A DNA stretch of 64,000 nt from contig NZ_CP096255.1 of assembly GCF_011516635.5 (NCBI RefSeq), positions 9,497,501 through 9,561,500 on the forward strand, read 5' to 3'. The DNA is from Bradyrhizobium barranii subsp. apii (GTDB taxonomy: Bacteria > Pseudomonadota > Alphaproteobacteria > Rhizobiales > Xanthobacteraceae). The notes under the pieces are model-generated. The model searched no databases and had not been told where the DNA came from. It saw nothing but the letters and a program-made list of their open reading frames with translations. Numbering within the stretch: the stretch's first letter is position 1; every line of letters begins with the position of its first letter. Shown piece by piece: positions 18,011 through 26,694 of the stretch. The position numbers and the translations under genes were made by a program.

Positions 18011-18880
18011 TCACGCCAGCCGTTCGGCCACCATGCGTCCGACGCGTGCGAATACGGCTTCGATCTGCGCGGCGTTGGGCGTGCCGCCCTGGGTATAGGC
18101 CGCGATCAGGATCGGCGCATCGGGCTTGTTGTCGAGCTTGGGCCAGACGACCGCGATATCGCCCGATGCGTCTTTGCCGTTGTTGCCGGTCTTGTCGCCG
18201 ATCTTCCAGCCTGCCGGCAGGCCGCCGCGCAGCCGGTTGGCGCCGGTCTTGCAGCCCACCATCCATTCGGTGAGCTGGGTCCGCGAGGCCGGCGACAGTG
18301 CTTCGCCTACCACCAGCCGCTTCAGATTGCCGGCCATCGCCGCCGGCGTCGTGGTGTCCCGGGGATCGCCGGGCGGTGAGCGGTTGAGCTCAGGCTCGTT
18401 GTGGTCGAGCCGCGAGGTGGTGTCGCCGAGCGATCGCCAGAAGGCCGTGAGCGCGGCGGGGCCGCCGATCCGCGCCAAGAGCAGGTTGGCGCAGGTGTTG
18501 TCGCTGAGCTCGACGATGGCCTTGCACATGTCGGTGACCGACATCGTGCCGGCGGCGAGATTTTGTTTGGCGACCGGCGCGTAGTCGAGCAGGTCGGCCT
18601 TGCCGTAGGGGATCATGGCCGCAAGCTGCTCCTCGCCGCGATCGGCCCGCGCCAGCACGCAGGCCGCGAGCGAAGCCTTGAACGTCGAGCACATGACGAA
18701 GCGCTCGTCGGCGCGCCATGCGAGCTTCGCGCCAGTCGCGAGGTTCTCGGCATAGACCCCGATCCGCCCACCGCTCTCGCGCTCGTAGGATTCGAGCTCC
18801 GGCGGTGCGTCTACGGCGAGCGCGGGGGAGGCGGCCATCCAGCACAGCGAGGCAAGCAGGGTACGGCGGTCGAGAGGCAT
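18011..18880 (-). CDS. bla: Class A beta-lactamase
   Basis: 289 residues with a signal peptide containing a twin-arginine-like start (PLDRRTLLASL) and cleavage after about residue 22. All class A motifs are present: STFK (Ser65, Lys68), SDN (126-128), EPELN with the general-base Glu162 region, and KTG (230-232). It hydrolyses beta-lactams in the periplasm; the substrate range cannot be read from the sequence. It sits among ordinary backbone genes with no mobile element on either side, so it looks like a resident chromosomal enzyme. Confidence 0.93.
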   Translation of the reverse strand: MPLDRRTLLASLCWMAASPALAVDAPPELESYERESGGRIGVYAENLATGAKLAWRADERFVMCSTFKASLAACVLARADRGEEQLAAMIPYGKADLLDYAPVAKQNLAAGTMSVTDMCKAIVELSDNTCANLLLARIGGPAALTAFWRSLGDTTSRLDHNEPELNRSPPGDPRDTTTPAAMAGNLKRLVVGEALSPASRTQLTEWMVGCKTGANRLRGGLPAGWKIGDKTGNNGKDASGDIAVVWPKLDNKPDAPILIAAYTQGGTPNAAQIEAVFARVGRMVAERLA

Positions 18881-18898
18881 AGGGGACTTTCAGACATC

Positions 18899-18976
18899 GT
18901 CATTGCGAGCGCAGCGAAGCAATCCAGAATCTTTCCGCGGAGACAGACTGGATGGCTTCGCTTCGCTCGCAATGAC
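18899..18976. repeat. Palindromic intergenic repeat, family A
   Basis: GTCATTGCGAGCGCAGCGAA at one end and GCTTCGCTCGCAATGAC at the other. Same family as 16269-16346 and 40655-40738, here upstream of the beta-lactamase. Confidence 0.85.
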
Positions 18977-19024
18977 GGAGAATGCCGGGCGAGTGTGCCG
19001 GATTTCGGGCAGTGCGAGGGTGCC

Positions 19025-19399
19025 TCACTCCCTCAGGTCATACCGGTACGATTTCGACACGATCTGCCAGCCGTCGGCGAGCTTCATCGCCACCAGATAA
19101 TCCGTGAAAAAGCGCGGCGGCAGCTGGCACCTGACCTTGATGAAGGCGGTCTTGTCGTCCGAGCGGTCGATGGTGACGATGAAATCCTCGCGCGGCTTGC
19201 CTTCGGCCTTGCCGGAAGGGCGCTTGCGGACGCGATCGAGCCAGTCGGGCACGGTCAGCACCTGAAGCTCGCCCTTCTCGACCCAGCGCAAATCGGCGGA
19301 GGGATGGAAGATGGCGCCGAGTTTTTCGGCATCGCCCTCGTAAAGTCCGTCGAAATAGGATTGCACGACGGCTTCGACGCTCGAACGGTTCTGGCTCAT
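19025..19399 (-). CDS. NTF2-like protein (putative lumazine-binding family)
   Basis: 124 residues with the cone-shaped NTF2-like pattern: helix VEAVVQSYFDGLYEGDAEKL, then the IFHPSADLRWVE strand and a C-terminal beta sheet ending DGWQIVSKSYRYD. This fits the Lumazine_bd_2 / SnoaL-like family, whose members include isomerases and ligand-binding proteins. No catalytic residues can be assigned. No signal peptide. It stands alone, between the beta-lactamase (same strand) and a divergent GFA protein. Confidence 0.78.
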   Translation of the reverse strand: MSQNRSSVEAVVQSYFDGLYEGDAEKLGAIFHPSADLRWVEKGELQVLTVPDWLDRVRKRPSGKAEGKPREDFIVTIDRSDDKTAFIKVRCQLPPRFFTDYLVAMKLADGWQIVSKSYRYDLRE

Positions 19400-19493
19400 G
19401 GGTCATCCCTTTGAATGATGGCTTGGGGCGAACTTAGTCGTGCACATCAAAATGCGCTATGGGTGTCTGCGCCAATTGGGCGAGGACGCTGGA

Positions 19494-19946
19494 ATGACCG
19501 GATCAGAACATTCGAACGCTCGGATCCTCACCGGCGAATGCTATTGCCGTGCGGTGCGCTACGAGGTCGCGGACGCGTTCTCCTACGCGCTGAACTGCCA
19601 CTGTTCGAATTGCCGCCGCACCACCGGCTCCGCTTTCAAGCCATTCGCCGGGATCGCGCAGGACAAGCTCCGCATCGTCCGTGGCGAGGACCAGCGCCTC
19701 ATCTATGGCGAGGACCAGCGCCTCATCTATGGCGACGACGCAACCCACGACGCGCACTGCGCCCGCTGCGGCTCGCTGCTTTATTCCCGGGTGCGCGAGG
19801 GAAAATGGGTCCATGTCGCCATGGGAACCCTGGTTGACGCCCCCTCGATCCGGCCGAGCGCCCACATCTTCGTGGGCTCGAAAGCGCCCTGGCATGAGAT
19901 CACGGACGAGCTGCCGCAATACCGGGGACACATCGGGGGTGACTGA
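19494..19946 (+). CDS. GFA/CENP-V domain protein (glutathione-dependent aldehyde family)
   Basis: 150 residues with the zinc-binding pattern of GFA proteins: GECYCRAVRYE, CHCSNCRRTTGSAF and HCARCGSLLY. Relatives are linked to glutathione adducts of formaldehyde, but many have unknown substrates. The ATG at 19494 follows GAGG; a longer GTG start at 19440 has less support. An exact 24-bp tandem duplication (19683-19706 and 19707-19730) repeats the residues GEDQRLIY in the middle of the domain, which may extend a loop. Confidence 0.87.
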   Translation: MTGSEHSNARILTGECYCRAVRYEVADAFSYALNCHCSNCRRTTGSAFKPFAGIAQDKLRIVRGEDQRLIYGEDQRLIYGDDATHDAHCARCGSLLYSRVREGKWVHVAMGTLVDAPSIRPSAHIFVGSKAPWHEITDELPQYRGHIGGD

Positions 19947-20118
19947 GCGCATACTTGGCCTGCGCCAGCGAACCGCTATCGCTCCGGCGAGACTAAAGAG
20001 TTCCTTGGCAGTTTGCCGGCATCGTCTTCGTGATCTCCATCACAAATGCGATGGCGGATTCTGCTAAGGCAATCCCCAAAGGGCGACCGAATTGCTCCCG
20101 ATCTCTGGAAGTTCTGTC

Positions 20119-21939
20119 ATGCGTAGCCTGCTCGGACTTTGTCCGCTTTTTCTGGCTCTCTTGTTCGGCGCTGGGCCCGCTCTCGCCGGAAAGCGCGTGG
20201 CGCTGGTCCTTGCCAACTCGTCGTATCAGTACGCGCCGTCGCTCGCGAACCCCGTCAATGACGGTGCGGTGATGGCCAAGACGCTGAAGGACGCCGGCTT
20301 CGAAATTGTAGAGTCCCGGCATGATCTGTCCGCGTTGGAGACGCGGCGCGTGCTGCGCGATTTTGCCGATGCGACGCGCGATGCCGACATCGCCGTGATC
20401 TACTATGCCGGCCACGGCATCGAGGTCGAAGGCTCGAACTATCTGATCCCTGTTGACGCCAAGCTCGAACGCGACACCGATGTCTACGACCAGGGGCTGT
20501 CGCTCGACCGCGTCCTGGTCACGGTCGAGCCCGCCAAGCAGCTTCGCCTGGTGATCCTCGACGCCTGCCGCGATAATCCGTTCGGCAAGACCATGAAGCG
20601 CACGGTTGTCTCGCGCGGCATCGGCCGCGGCCTGGCCCAGGTCGAGCCGAACAGCCCCAACACGCTGATCGCGTATTCGGCCAAGGCCGGCTTCACGGCG
20701 CAGGACGGCGACGGCGCCAACAGCCCCTTTACTATGGCACTGTCGAAGCATCTGACGACGCCGGGCCTCGACGTCCGCCGCGCCTTCGGCTTCGTGCGCG
20801 ACGACGTGCTCAAATCGACCGGCAACAAGCAGGAGCCGTTCGTGTACGGCTCGCTCGGCGGCGAGGACGTGCCGCTGGTGCCGGTCAAGGTGGTCGCGGC
20901 CGCTCCGGTGGCGCCGGTGGCGAACCCGCAGGCGGCCGATATCCGCCGCGACTACGAGCTCGCGCTCCAGGTTGGCAACAGGCCGGCCTGGGAGGCATTC
21001 CTGGCCCAGCATCCTGACGGCTTCTATGCGAATCTCGCCAAGCTTCAGGTCGACAAAATCGGTGCCGAGCAGGCCCATGCGGCGGCCACCGAGAAGGCGA
21101 AGCAGGCCGAGGCCGAACGCGATCGTCTTGCCGCCCTCGGCGCGCAGAAAGATGCGCAGGCCAAGGCTGCGGCTGATGCGAAAGCCGCCGAGCAGGCGCA
21201 GCTCGCCGCGCAGAAGGCCAAGGAGCAGGTGCAGCAGCAGGCGGCGGCGGCGGCCGAGCAGCAGCGCGTCAACCTCGCCGCCGCGGCGCCAGGTGCCGCA
21301 CCCGCCAGCACGGCGAGCCCCGCCGGCGCCAGCGTCGCTTCGCTGACGCCGACGACCGCGCCGGTCGACCTCAGCCGCTTGGTGCAGACCGAGCTCGGCC
21401 GCGTCGGCTGCTTCTCCGGGCAGGCCGATGGCAACTGGAATACGACTTCGCGGCGTTCGCTGTCGCAGTTCAACCGTTACGCCGGCACCAAGCTCGACGT
21501 GAAAGTGGCGAGCACCGATGCGCTCGATACCGTCAAGTCAAAGCCGTCGCGCGTCTGCCCGCTGGTCTGCGAGCACGGCTTCATGGCCGACGGCGACACG
21601 TGCACGAAGATCGTTTGCCGTGAGGGCTATGCGATCAACGACGACAATGCGTGCGAGAAGCAGCGCATCGCCAAGCCTGCGACGGCCAAGCCCGCAATCG
21701 CCAAGCGCGACGACGGCGATGAGCGTTCCGCACGGCAGCGCCGTCAGGCCGGTGGCGTGGCGGGCGGCTATGGTGCCGCCGCGGGCATTGCGGCTGCCGC
21801 GAGCGCCGGCCGCGCCTCGGGTGGCGGGCAGATTTTCTGCAATGGCGGCAGCTGCCGCCCGGTCAACCGCGGCTGTCATCTCGAATATCGCGGAGGCGGC
21901 GGCCCCGGCAACGACGCCAATGCCGAGGTGTGCAACTAG
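20119..21939 (+). CDS. Secreted caspase-like (peptidase C14) protein
   Basis: 606 residues. A signal peptide (MRSLLGLCPLFLALLFGAGP) is followed by a caspase-fold domain (about 25-250) with the catalytic His in IYYAGHG and Cys in ILDACRDNPF. Then come a short repeat-like region, an Ala/Gln/Lys-rich coiled segment (about 315-400), a peptidoglycan-binding-like segment (ELGRVGCFSGQADGNWN) and a Cys- and Gly-rich tail. Orthocaspases cleave after Lys/Arg or are inactive scaffolds; targets are unknown. The stop codon TAG is the target of IS copy 3, and because CTAG was duplicated the gene remains complete. Confidence 0.88.
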   Translation: MRSLLGLCPLFLALLFGAGPALAGKRVALVLANSSYQYAPSLANPVNDGAVMAKTLKDAGFEIVESRHDLSALETRRVLRDFADATRDADIAVIYYAGHGIEVEGSNYLIPVDAKLERDTDVYDQGLSLDRVLVTVEPAKQLRLVILDACRDNPFGKTMKRTVVSRGIGRGLAQVEPNSPNTLIAYSAKAGFTAQDGDGANSPFTMALSKHLTTPGLDVRRAFGFVRDDVLKSTGNKQEPFVYGSLGGEDVPLVPVKVVAAAPVAPVANPQAADIRRDYELALQVGNRPAWEAFLAQHPDGFYANLAKLQVDKIGAEQAHAAATEKAKQAEAERDRLAALGAQKDAQAKAAADAKAAEQAQLAAQKAKEQVQQQAAAAAEQQRVNLAAAAPGAAPASTASPAGASVASLTPTTAPVDLSRLVQTELGRVGCFSGQADGNWNTTSRRSLSQFNRYAGTKLDVKVASTDALDTVKSKPSRVCPLVCEHGFMADGDTCTKIVCREGYAINDDNACEKQRIAKPATAKPAIAKRDDGDERSARQRRQAGGVAGGYGAAAGIAAAASAGRASGGGQIFCNGGSCRPVNRGCHLEYRGGGGPGNDANAEVCN

Positions 21940-23571
21940 CCCGCCCTATTCGTGAGAGCGCGGTATTTTGGTCCGACTGGTGCATCCGCACACCTCCGCT
22001 GACGAGGCGCACAGGATTGCCTTCGGCTTTTCACCGCCTGACGACCGGTACTTTGCAACGCGCTTGAGGGATGGGTTGGGTGAACGCGGGCGGACGCCCC
22101 ACCGGTCAAGGACCGAGCGGCAGCAGCGCGCCGGGCAAGCTGCGGATCAGGTCGGCTTCGGGACATGCCGCGGCGAACGCAAGGCGAATGCGGCTCTTGG
22201 TCTCGACAACCCGGGCGGCGATTTTCAAGAGCCGAAGACGCAGCGTCGCGAACTCGGCAGTGGCCAATTCCCGGACTTTGGGAATGGCGTCGCGCACGGT
22301 CAGCATCAGCCAATAAGCGGCGGTATGGAGAACGAGGCGGACTTGATTGGCGAGCGCCGAACGGCAACTGGTGCGATCGGAGGCGAGCTGCGTCTTATGC
22401 AGCTTGATCAGATTCTCGGCTTGGCCGCGCGCGCAATACAGGCTGTCGTAGATCCACTCGGCCGAGCCGACATCGAGGCTGGTGACGACGAAGCGGATGT
22501 CGAGGCCGAGCATCGTCGCCTCAATACGGGCGACGGTGCGTCGTTCGCGATCCCAGGACTTTGCCTTGTGGCGCGTCTCGGTATAGCCGCGCAGAACCGG
22601 CAGGTTCTCGATGGCGCGTCGCGTGCGGATGTCGTCGGCGACCGCGTCGACTTTTCTGGCGAGCGGCTTGGTGCCGGACAGACCGAAGATGTAGTCGATG
22701 CCGTTGGTCTCGCACCACGCCATTGCCTCCGGCCGGGCATAGTGCCCGTCGCCACGGAACGTAATTCGCGTGTTGTGCCACCGCGTCCGGATATGCCGTA
22801 CCAGGCGGCGCAGATGGGCACGCACCTCGACGCCGCCCGGCGTCTTGCCGGGCCGCAGCACGACCGCCACGGGCCGGCTCTTCTCCGTGTCGTAGACGTG
22901 GATCGGCAGGAAGCAGCGTTCGTCATAATGAGCGTTGAACAGCGAGAGCTGCTGATGGCCGTGGACGACATCGCAGGTATCATCGATGTCGAGCGTGACG
23001 GATGCCGGCTCGCGCGGGTAGCTATCCATCCATGCGTCGACCAAAGTGTAGGTCAGTCGGATCACGTCGCGCAGGCGCGGAGCATTCTCCAGACGCGACA
23101 GCGTCGGTTGGGAACACAGATCGCGACCCGTGTCCGGCAGCCGTCCGCAGGCCAGCTTGAATGCGGGATCGGACCGCAGATGATCGAGGTCGTCGGCGTC
23201 CTCGTAGCCGCAGCAGATCGCGAACATGCGCGCGCGGAACATATCGACCAGGCTGTGCACGACCCGCGTCGGATCGCGCCGATCCGGGAACACCCGGGCC
23301 AAATTGTCGGCCAAGCCGAGACGCCGCTCGGCCATCGCCAGAAGCATCACGCCCCCGTTCGAGGTCAGCCGACCGCCATCGAAGGCAGCTGTGACTTTCT
23401 TGGCGTGAACGGCTGGAAACGAGAAGGGCAGAATCGTATCGTCGGTCATGGCGGGCGTGGTGTTCGCGGCTGAAGGTGATGGGGTTGGCTTTGCAACCGA
23501 ATCCTACGCCGCATCAGCGCTTTACACCACGCTCGCCAGCCTCTCAGGCGCCCTCTGACGAATAAGACGGG
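21940..23571 (-). mobile_element. IS1380-family insertion sequence, copy 3
   Basis: 1632 bp, with the same ends as the other copies. Flanked by CTAG at 21936-21939 and 23572-23575; the left CTAG includes the stop codon of the caspase-like gene. Insertion here is probably neutral for that gene but separates it from its native downstream sequence. Confidence 0.93.
22106..23449 (-). CDS. IS1380-family transposase (intact, copy 3)
   Basis: 447 residues, the same translation as copy 2 in every frame listed. It has the DDE features LDIDDT, GDGHYA and the Y(2)R(3)E(6)K signature around Glu345, and Trp380 is intact. Together with copy 2 it could supply transposase to the truncated copy 1. Confidence 0.92.
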   Translation of the reverse strand: MTDDTILPFSFPAVHAKKVTAAFDGGRLTSNGGVMLLAMAERRLGLADNLARVFPDRRDPTRVVHSLVDMFRARMFAICCGYEDADDLDHLRSDPAFKLACGRLPDTGRDLCSQPTLSRLENAPRLRDVIRLTYTLVDAWMDSYPREPASVTLDIDDTCDVVHGHQQLSLFNAHYDERCFLPIHVYDTEKSRPVAVVLRPGKTPGGVEVRAHLRRLVRHIRTRWHNTRITFRGDGHYARPEAMAWCETNGIDYIFGLSGTKPLARKVDAVADDIRTRRAIENLPVLRGYTETRHKAKSWDRERRTVARIEATMLGLDIRFVVTSLDVGSAEWIYDSLYCARGQAENLIKLHKTQLASDRTSCRSALANQVRLVLHTAAYWLMLTVRDAIPKVRELATAEFATLRLRLLKIAARVVETKSRIRLAFAAACPEADLIRSLPGALLPLGP

Positions 23572-23620
23572 CTAGGATCGCGCCATCGACGCCGTCGTCT
23601 CGGCACTTGCCGGGATGACG

Positions 23621-24307
23621 TCAGTTCGAGATCGCGCTTGCCGCGATGTTCACTGTCAGCGCCAGCAACGCCGTGTTGTAGATGAACGACACGATGCCAT
23701 GCGCGGTCGCGGTGCGGCGGATGGTCTTGTCGGTGATGCCGACGTCGGAGACCTGCGCGGTCATGCCGATCACGAACGAGAAATAGACGAAGTCCCAATA
23801 ATCGGCGTGATCTTCCTTATCGCCGCTCGGAAACTGCAATCCGCCCGGCGGGTGCCGGTAGTAATCATGGGCGTAATGCAGCGCGAAGGTCGTGTGCACG
23901 GCGGCCCATGACAGCGCGATGGTGGCGATCGCGATGGTCAACTCCCACGCCCCGCGATGCGGCGTGCCGAGCTCAGACATGATCGCTGCGATGCTGGCGA
24001 AGGCGCCGATCGCCGTCACCAGCAGGATCACGAAGCGGCCGTCGTCCTGCATTGCGGCACTACGGCGGATGTGCTGCTGGTCGTTGCACAGCATCATCGC
24101 GTAGACCAGCACGAGATAAACCGCGATCAACGCATCCCAGCCGAACAGCAGCCGCGTCACCAGCCGGTGCGATCCCGGCAGCAGCAAGCAGACCAGGATG
24201 CCGGCAGCGAGCGCGATAAAGGTGCGCGGCCGCGCGTAGATCAGCCGCATCGGCCGCGACATCTTGCGGAAGCGGACGAGGACGGGATCGTCTTTGTCGG
24301 TGGCCAT
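23621..24307 (-). CDS. DUF1345 inner-membrane protein
   Basis: About 228 residues with five or six membrane spans and the DUF1345 pattern: LPGSHRLVTRLLFGWDALIA, then a loop with LCNDQQHIRRSAAMQDDGR, and DYWDFVYFSFVIGMTAQVSD plus TDKTIRRTATAHGIVSFIYN towards the C-terminus. The family is uncharacterised. The ATG at 24307 follows GGAG and is preferred over an upstream TTG. It is bounded by IS copy 3 and a palindromic repeat. Confidence 0.85.
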   Translation of the reverse strand: MATDKDDPVLVRFRKMSRPMRLIYARPRTFIALAAGILVCLLLPGSHRLVTRLLFGWDALIAVYLVLVYAMMLCNDQQHIRRSAAMQDDGRFVILLVTAIGAFASIAAIMSELGTPHRGAWELTIAIATIALSWAAVHTTFALHYAHDYYRHPPGGLQFPSGDKEDHADYWDFVYFSFVIGMTAQVSDVGITDKTIRRTATAHGIVSFIYNTALLALTVNIAASAISN

Positions 24308-24360
24308 GATGGCTCCAGCCCTCTCGCTCAACTCTCGTTGTCGCCGCAGCGGCGGCCTGC

Positions 24361-24502
24361 TCCCTCGCTCCGCTTGCGGGGAGAGGTTGGGGTGAGGGGG
24401 CGCCTCCGCAAGGACGGTGAGAGCTGGATTCGCGGAGACTCCCCCTCACCCGATATTCAAGCCGCGCTTGAATATCGACCTCTCCACGCAAGCGGGGCGA
24501 GG
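24361..24502. repeat. Palindromic intergenic repeat, family B
   Basis: CTCCGCTTGCGGGGAGAGG near one end pairs with CCTCTCCACGCAAGCGGGG near the other, around an inner 12-bp hairpin (CGATATTCAAGC with a CGC loop, 24451-24477). A short relative is at 27444-27467. Confidence 0.75.
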
Positions 24503-24520
24503 TGAAGATCGTGCACTACA

Positions 24521-25444
24521 TCAGTTTTTCCGCTCGGCGACGAAGCGCGCGGCGGCCTGCAGAACGGCGGCGCGGTCGCCGAAGATCGACACGGCGCCGT
24601 CGGCCCGCGCGAGCAGGTCGCGCACGCGCTGCTTGGCGCCTTCGATGCCGAGCTGGGTGACGAAGGTGGTCTTGCCGAGTGCGGCATCGGCGCCGGCCGG
24701 CTTGCCGAGGGCCGCCGCATCGCCTTCGACGTCGAGCAGATCGTCGGCGATCTGGAAGGCCTCGCCGAGCGCGCGGCCGTAATCGTCGAGCGCCTGATAT
24801 TCCTTTTGCGAGGCCTGGCCGAGGATCGCGCCCGCGATGCAGCCGTAGCGCAGCAGCGCACCGGTCTTCATCTGCTGAATGCGGGCGACATCGATCGGCT
24901 CGTGGCCGCCAAAACGGCCTTCGCCGGCGAGATCGAGAATCTGGCCGCCGACCATGCCGCCGATGCCGGCGCAGCGCGCCAGCGCGCGCGTCAGCAGGAG
25001 GCGCACATTGGCGTCGCGGTGGATCTCATCGCGGGTGATGATGTCGAAGGCGAGCGTCAGAAGGCCGTCGCCGGCGAGGATCGCGGTCGCGTCATCGGTC
25101 TTCTTGTGCAGGGTGGGACGGCCGCGGCGCAGGTCCGAATTGTCCATCGCCGGCAGGTCGTCATGGATCAGCGAATAGCAGTGGATGCATTCGAGCGCGG
25201 CGCCGGCGAGCAGGGCGGCCTTGCGGGGAACGCCGAATACGGCCGCGCTCTCGACCACCAGGAACGGCCGCAGACGCTTGCCGCCGTTGAGGCTCGAATA
25301 GCGCATTGCGTCCATCAGTCGCTTGGGACGGGCGATCTCATCGTGCAGGATGTCGTCCGCCAGCAGGCGTCCAAGCAGGGCTTCGGTGTCATCAGCGGTC
25401 TTGTCCAGGCGTTTGGCGAAATCGGACGGGGACGTGCCGGTCAT
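24521..25444 (-). CDS. ispA: Farnesyl diphosphate synthase (polyprenyl synthetase)
   Basis: 307 residues. Both Asp-rich metal-binding motifs of chain-elongating prenyltransferases are present: DDLPAMD (about 95-101) and DDLLD. Also visible are LNGGKRLRPFLV for diphosphate binding and KTGALL. It condenses isopentenyl diphosphate with DMAPP/GPP to C15 in the cytoplasm, feeding quinone, undecaprenyl and hopanoid synthesis. The ATG at 25444 has GGAG nine bases upstream; an in-frame TTG at 25480 is less likely. Divergent from mtgA. Confidence 0.9.
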   Translation of the reverse strand: MTGTSPSDFAKRLDKTADDTEALLGRLLADDILHDEIARPKRLMDAMRYSSLNGGKRLRPFLVVESAAVFGVPRKAALLAGAALECIHCYSLIHDDLPAMDNSDLRRGRPTLHKKTDDATAILAGDGLLTLAFDIITRDEIHRDANVRLLLTRALARCAGIGGMVGGQILDLAGEGRFGGHEPIDVARIQQMKTGALLRYGCIAGAILGQASQKEYQALDDYGRALGEAFQIADDLLDVEGDAAALGKPAGADAALGKTTFVTQLGIEGAKQRVRDLLARADGAVSIFGDRAAVLQAAARFVAERKN

Positions 25445-25605
25445 CAAGAAGGGCTCCAGAACTAAAATTCGGCGGGACAATCCTTTATGCGCCCGCCCCA
25501 GTCAATCGTTTGGAAGGCCTAAAAAGTGCTGGAAAAGGCCCGAATTATCACAGACTTAATGGCGGGATCCGTGGTCGCGTTTCATTTTGCGCCGGAAAGG
25601 TCGAT

Positions 25606-26280
25606 TTGCGCATCGTCAAGATCCTGCTGGTAGCGCTCGTGGTCGTGGCTCTCGCGCCCTACGTGATCGCGCCGTTCTACCGCGCCGGCCATCCGGTTTC
25701 GACGCTGATGGCCTGGCGGTCGCTCCGGGGTGCGCCGATGCATCGGGAGTGGATTGATCTGGCCGCGATGTCGCCCTCACTGCTGCGATCGGTGGTGGCG
25801 GCCGAGGACGCCCATTTCTGCAAGCATCACGGCATCGACTGGGGCGCGCTGCGCGAGGCGATCGACGATGCGAAGGAGGACGGTACGCCCTTCCGGGGCG
25901 CCTCCACCATCACCCAGCAGGTGGCAAAAAACCTGTTCCTCTGGCAGGGGCGGGATTTCGTCCGCAAGGCGCTGGAATTCCCGCTGGCGCTGTGGATCGA
26001 TCTCGTCCTGCCCAAGGCGCGAATCCTCGAGATTTACCTCAACATCGCCGAGCTCGGTCCCCAGGGCCAGTTCGGGGTCGAGACGGCCAGCGCCTATGCC
26101 TTCGGCAAATCGGCGGCCAACCTCTCGCCTCGGGAGGCGGCACTTCTGGCCTCGATCCTGCCCAATCCGGTCAAACGGAGCGCCCGGACCCCCGGGCCTG
26201 GCGTCCGGCGGCTGGCGGGGACCTTTGTGGCGAGGGCGCAGGCGAACTCGCTTTTGACCTGCTGGCGGGAAAATCGCTGA
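25606..26280 (+). CDS. mtgA: Monofunctional biosynthetic peptidoglycan transglycosylase
   Basis: 224 residues with one N-terminal membrane anchor and a GT51 domain. The catalytic Glu67 is in AAEDAHFCKHHGIDW, and the GASTITQQVAKNLFLW and RILEIYLNIAELG motifs follow. It polymerises lipid II glycan strands at the inner membrane without a transpeptidase domain. The start is a TTG at 25606 with GAAAGG upstream; no ATG or GTG in frame would keep the anchor. Confidence 0.9.
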   Translation: MRIVKILLVALVVVALAPYVIAPFYRAGHPVSTLMAWRSLRGAPMHREWIDLAAMSPSLLRSVVAAEDAHFCKHHGIDWGALREAIDDAKEDGTPFRGASTITQQVAKNLFLWQGRDFVRKALEFPLALWIDLVLPKARILEIYLNIAELGPQGQFGVETASAYAFGKSAANLSPREAALLASILPNPVKRSARTPGPGVRRLAGTFVARAQANSLLTCWRENR

Positions 26281-26449
26281 TTTTGGGCCCTTTTCGGACG
26301 TATTTTCCGGTCCAAAAGCCTAGATTTACGGCCAGCCTTCCTCTATAAGCCCGGCCTTGATCGGCATTCAGCTCGCCTCGGTTTGCGGGTGCTGAGCCGT
26401 CCCCTCGCGGACGATGCCCTGACAACACCAATCCCTAGAGGATATTGAA

Positions 26450-26632
26450 ATGGCCGTTCCGAGAAGAAAAACCTCGCCGTCGCGTCGTGGCATGCGCCGC
26501 TCGGCAGACGCCATCAAGAAGCCGACCTATGCGGAAGACAAGGACTCCGGCGAGTTCCGTCGTCCGCACCATCTCGACCTCAAGACCGGCATGTACAAGG
26601 GCCGTCAGGTCCTCAAGAAGAAAGAGTCCTGA
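26450..26632 (+). CDS. rpmF: 50S ribosomal protein L32
   Basis: 60 residues starting MAVPRRKTSPSRRGMRRSAD, the invariant start of L32, with the basic C-terminus KGRQVLKKKES. No zinc-binding cysteines are present, as in many alphaproteobacterial L32 proteins. AGAGG lies upstream of the ATG. A weak stem (GGCAGG / CCTGCC, 26651-26671) follows the stop and may be a terminator. Confidence 0.97.
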   Translation: MAVPRRKTSPSRRGMRRSADAIKKPTYAEDKDSGEFRRPHHLDLKTGMYKGRQVLKKKES

Positions 26633-26694
26633 ATTTAGGACCTTTCTCCGGGCAGGATCATTTCGCCTGCCTGATTTCGGCCACCCAATGAGAT

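Noticed and set aside
18011..18880. Carbapenemase-type disulfide in the beta-lactamase (Cys before the STFK motif)
   Set aside because: Cys64 is present, but the partner expected shortly after the KTG motif is absent. The other cysteine (210) is about 20 residues before KTG.
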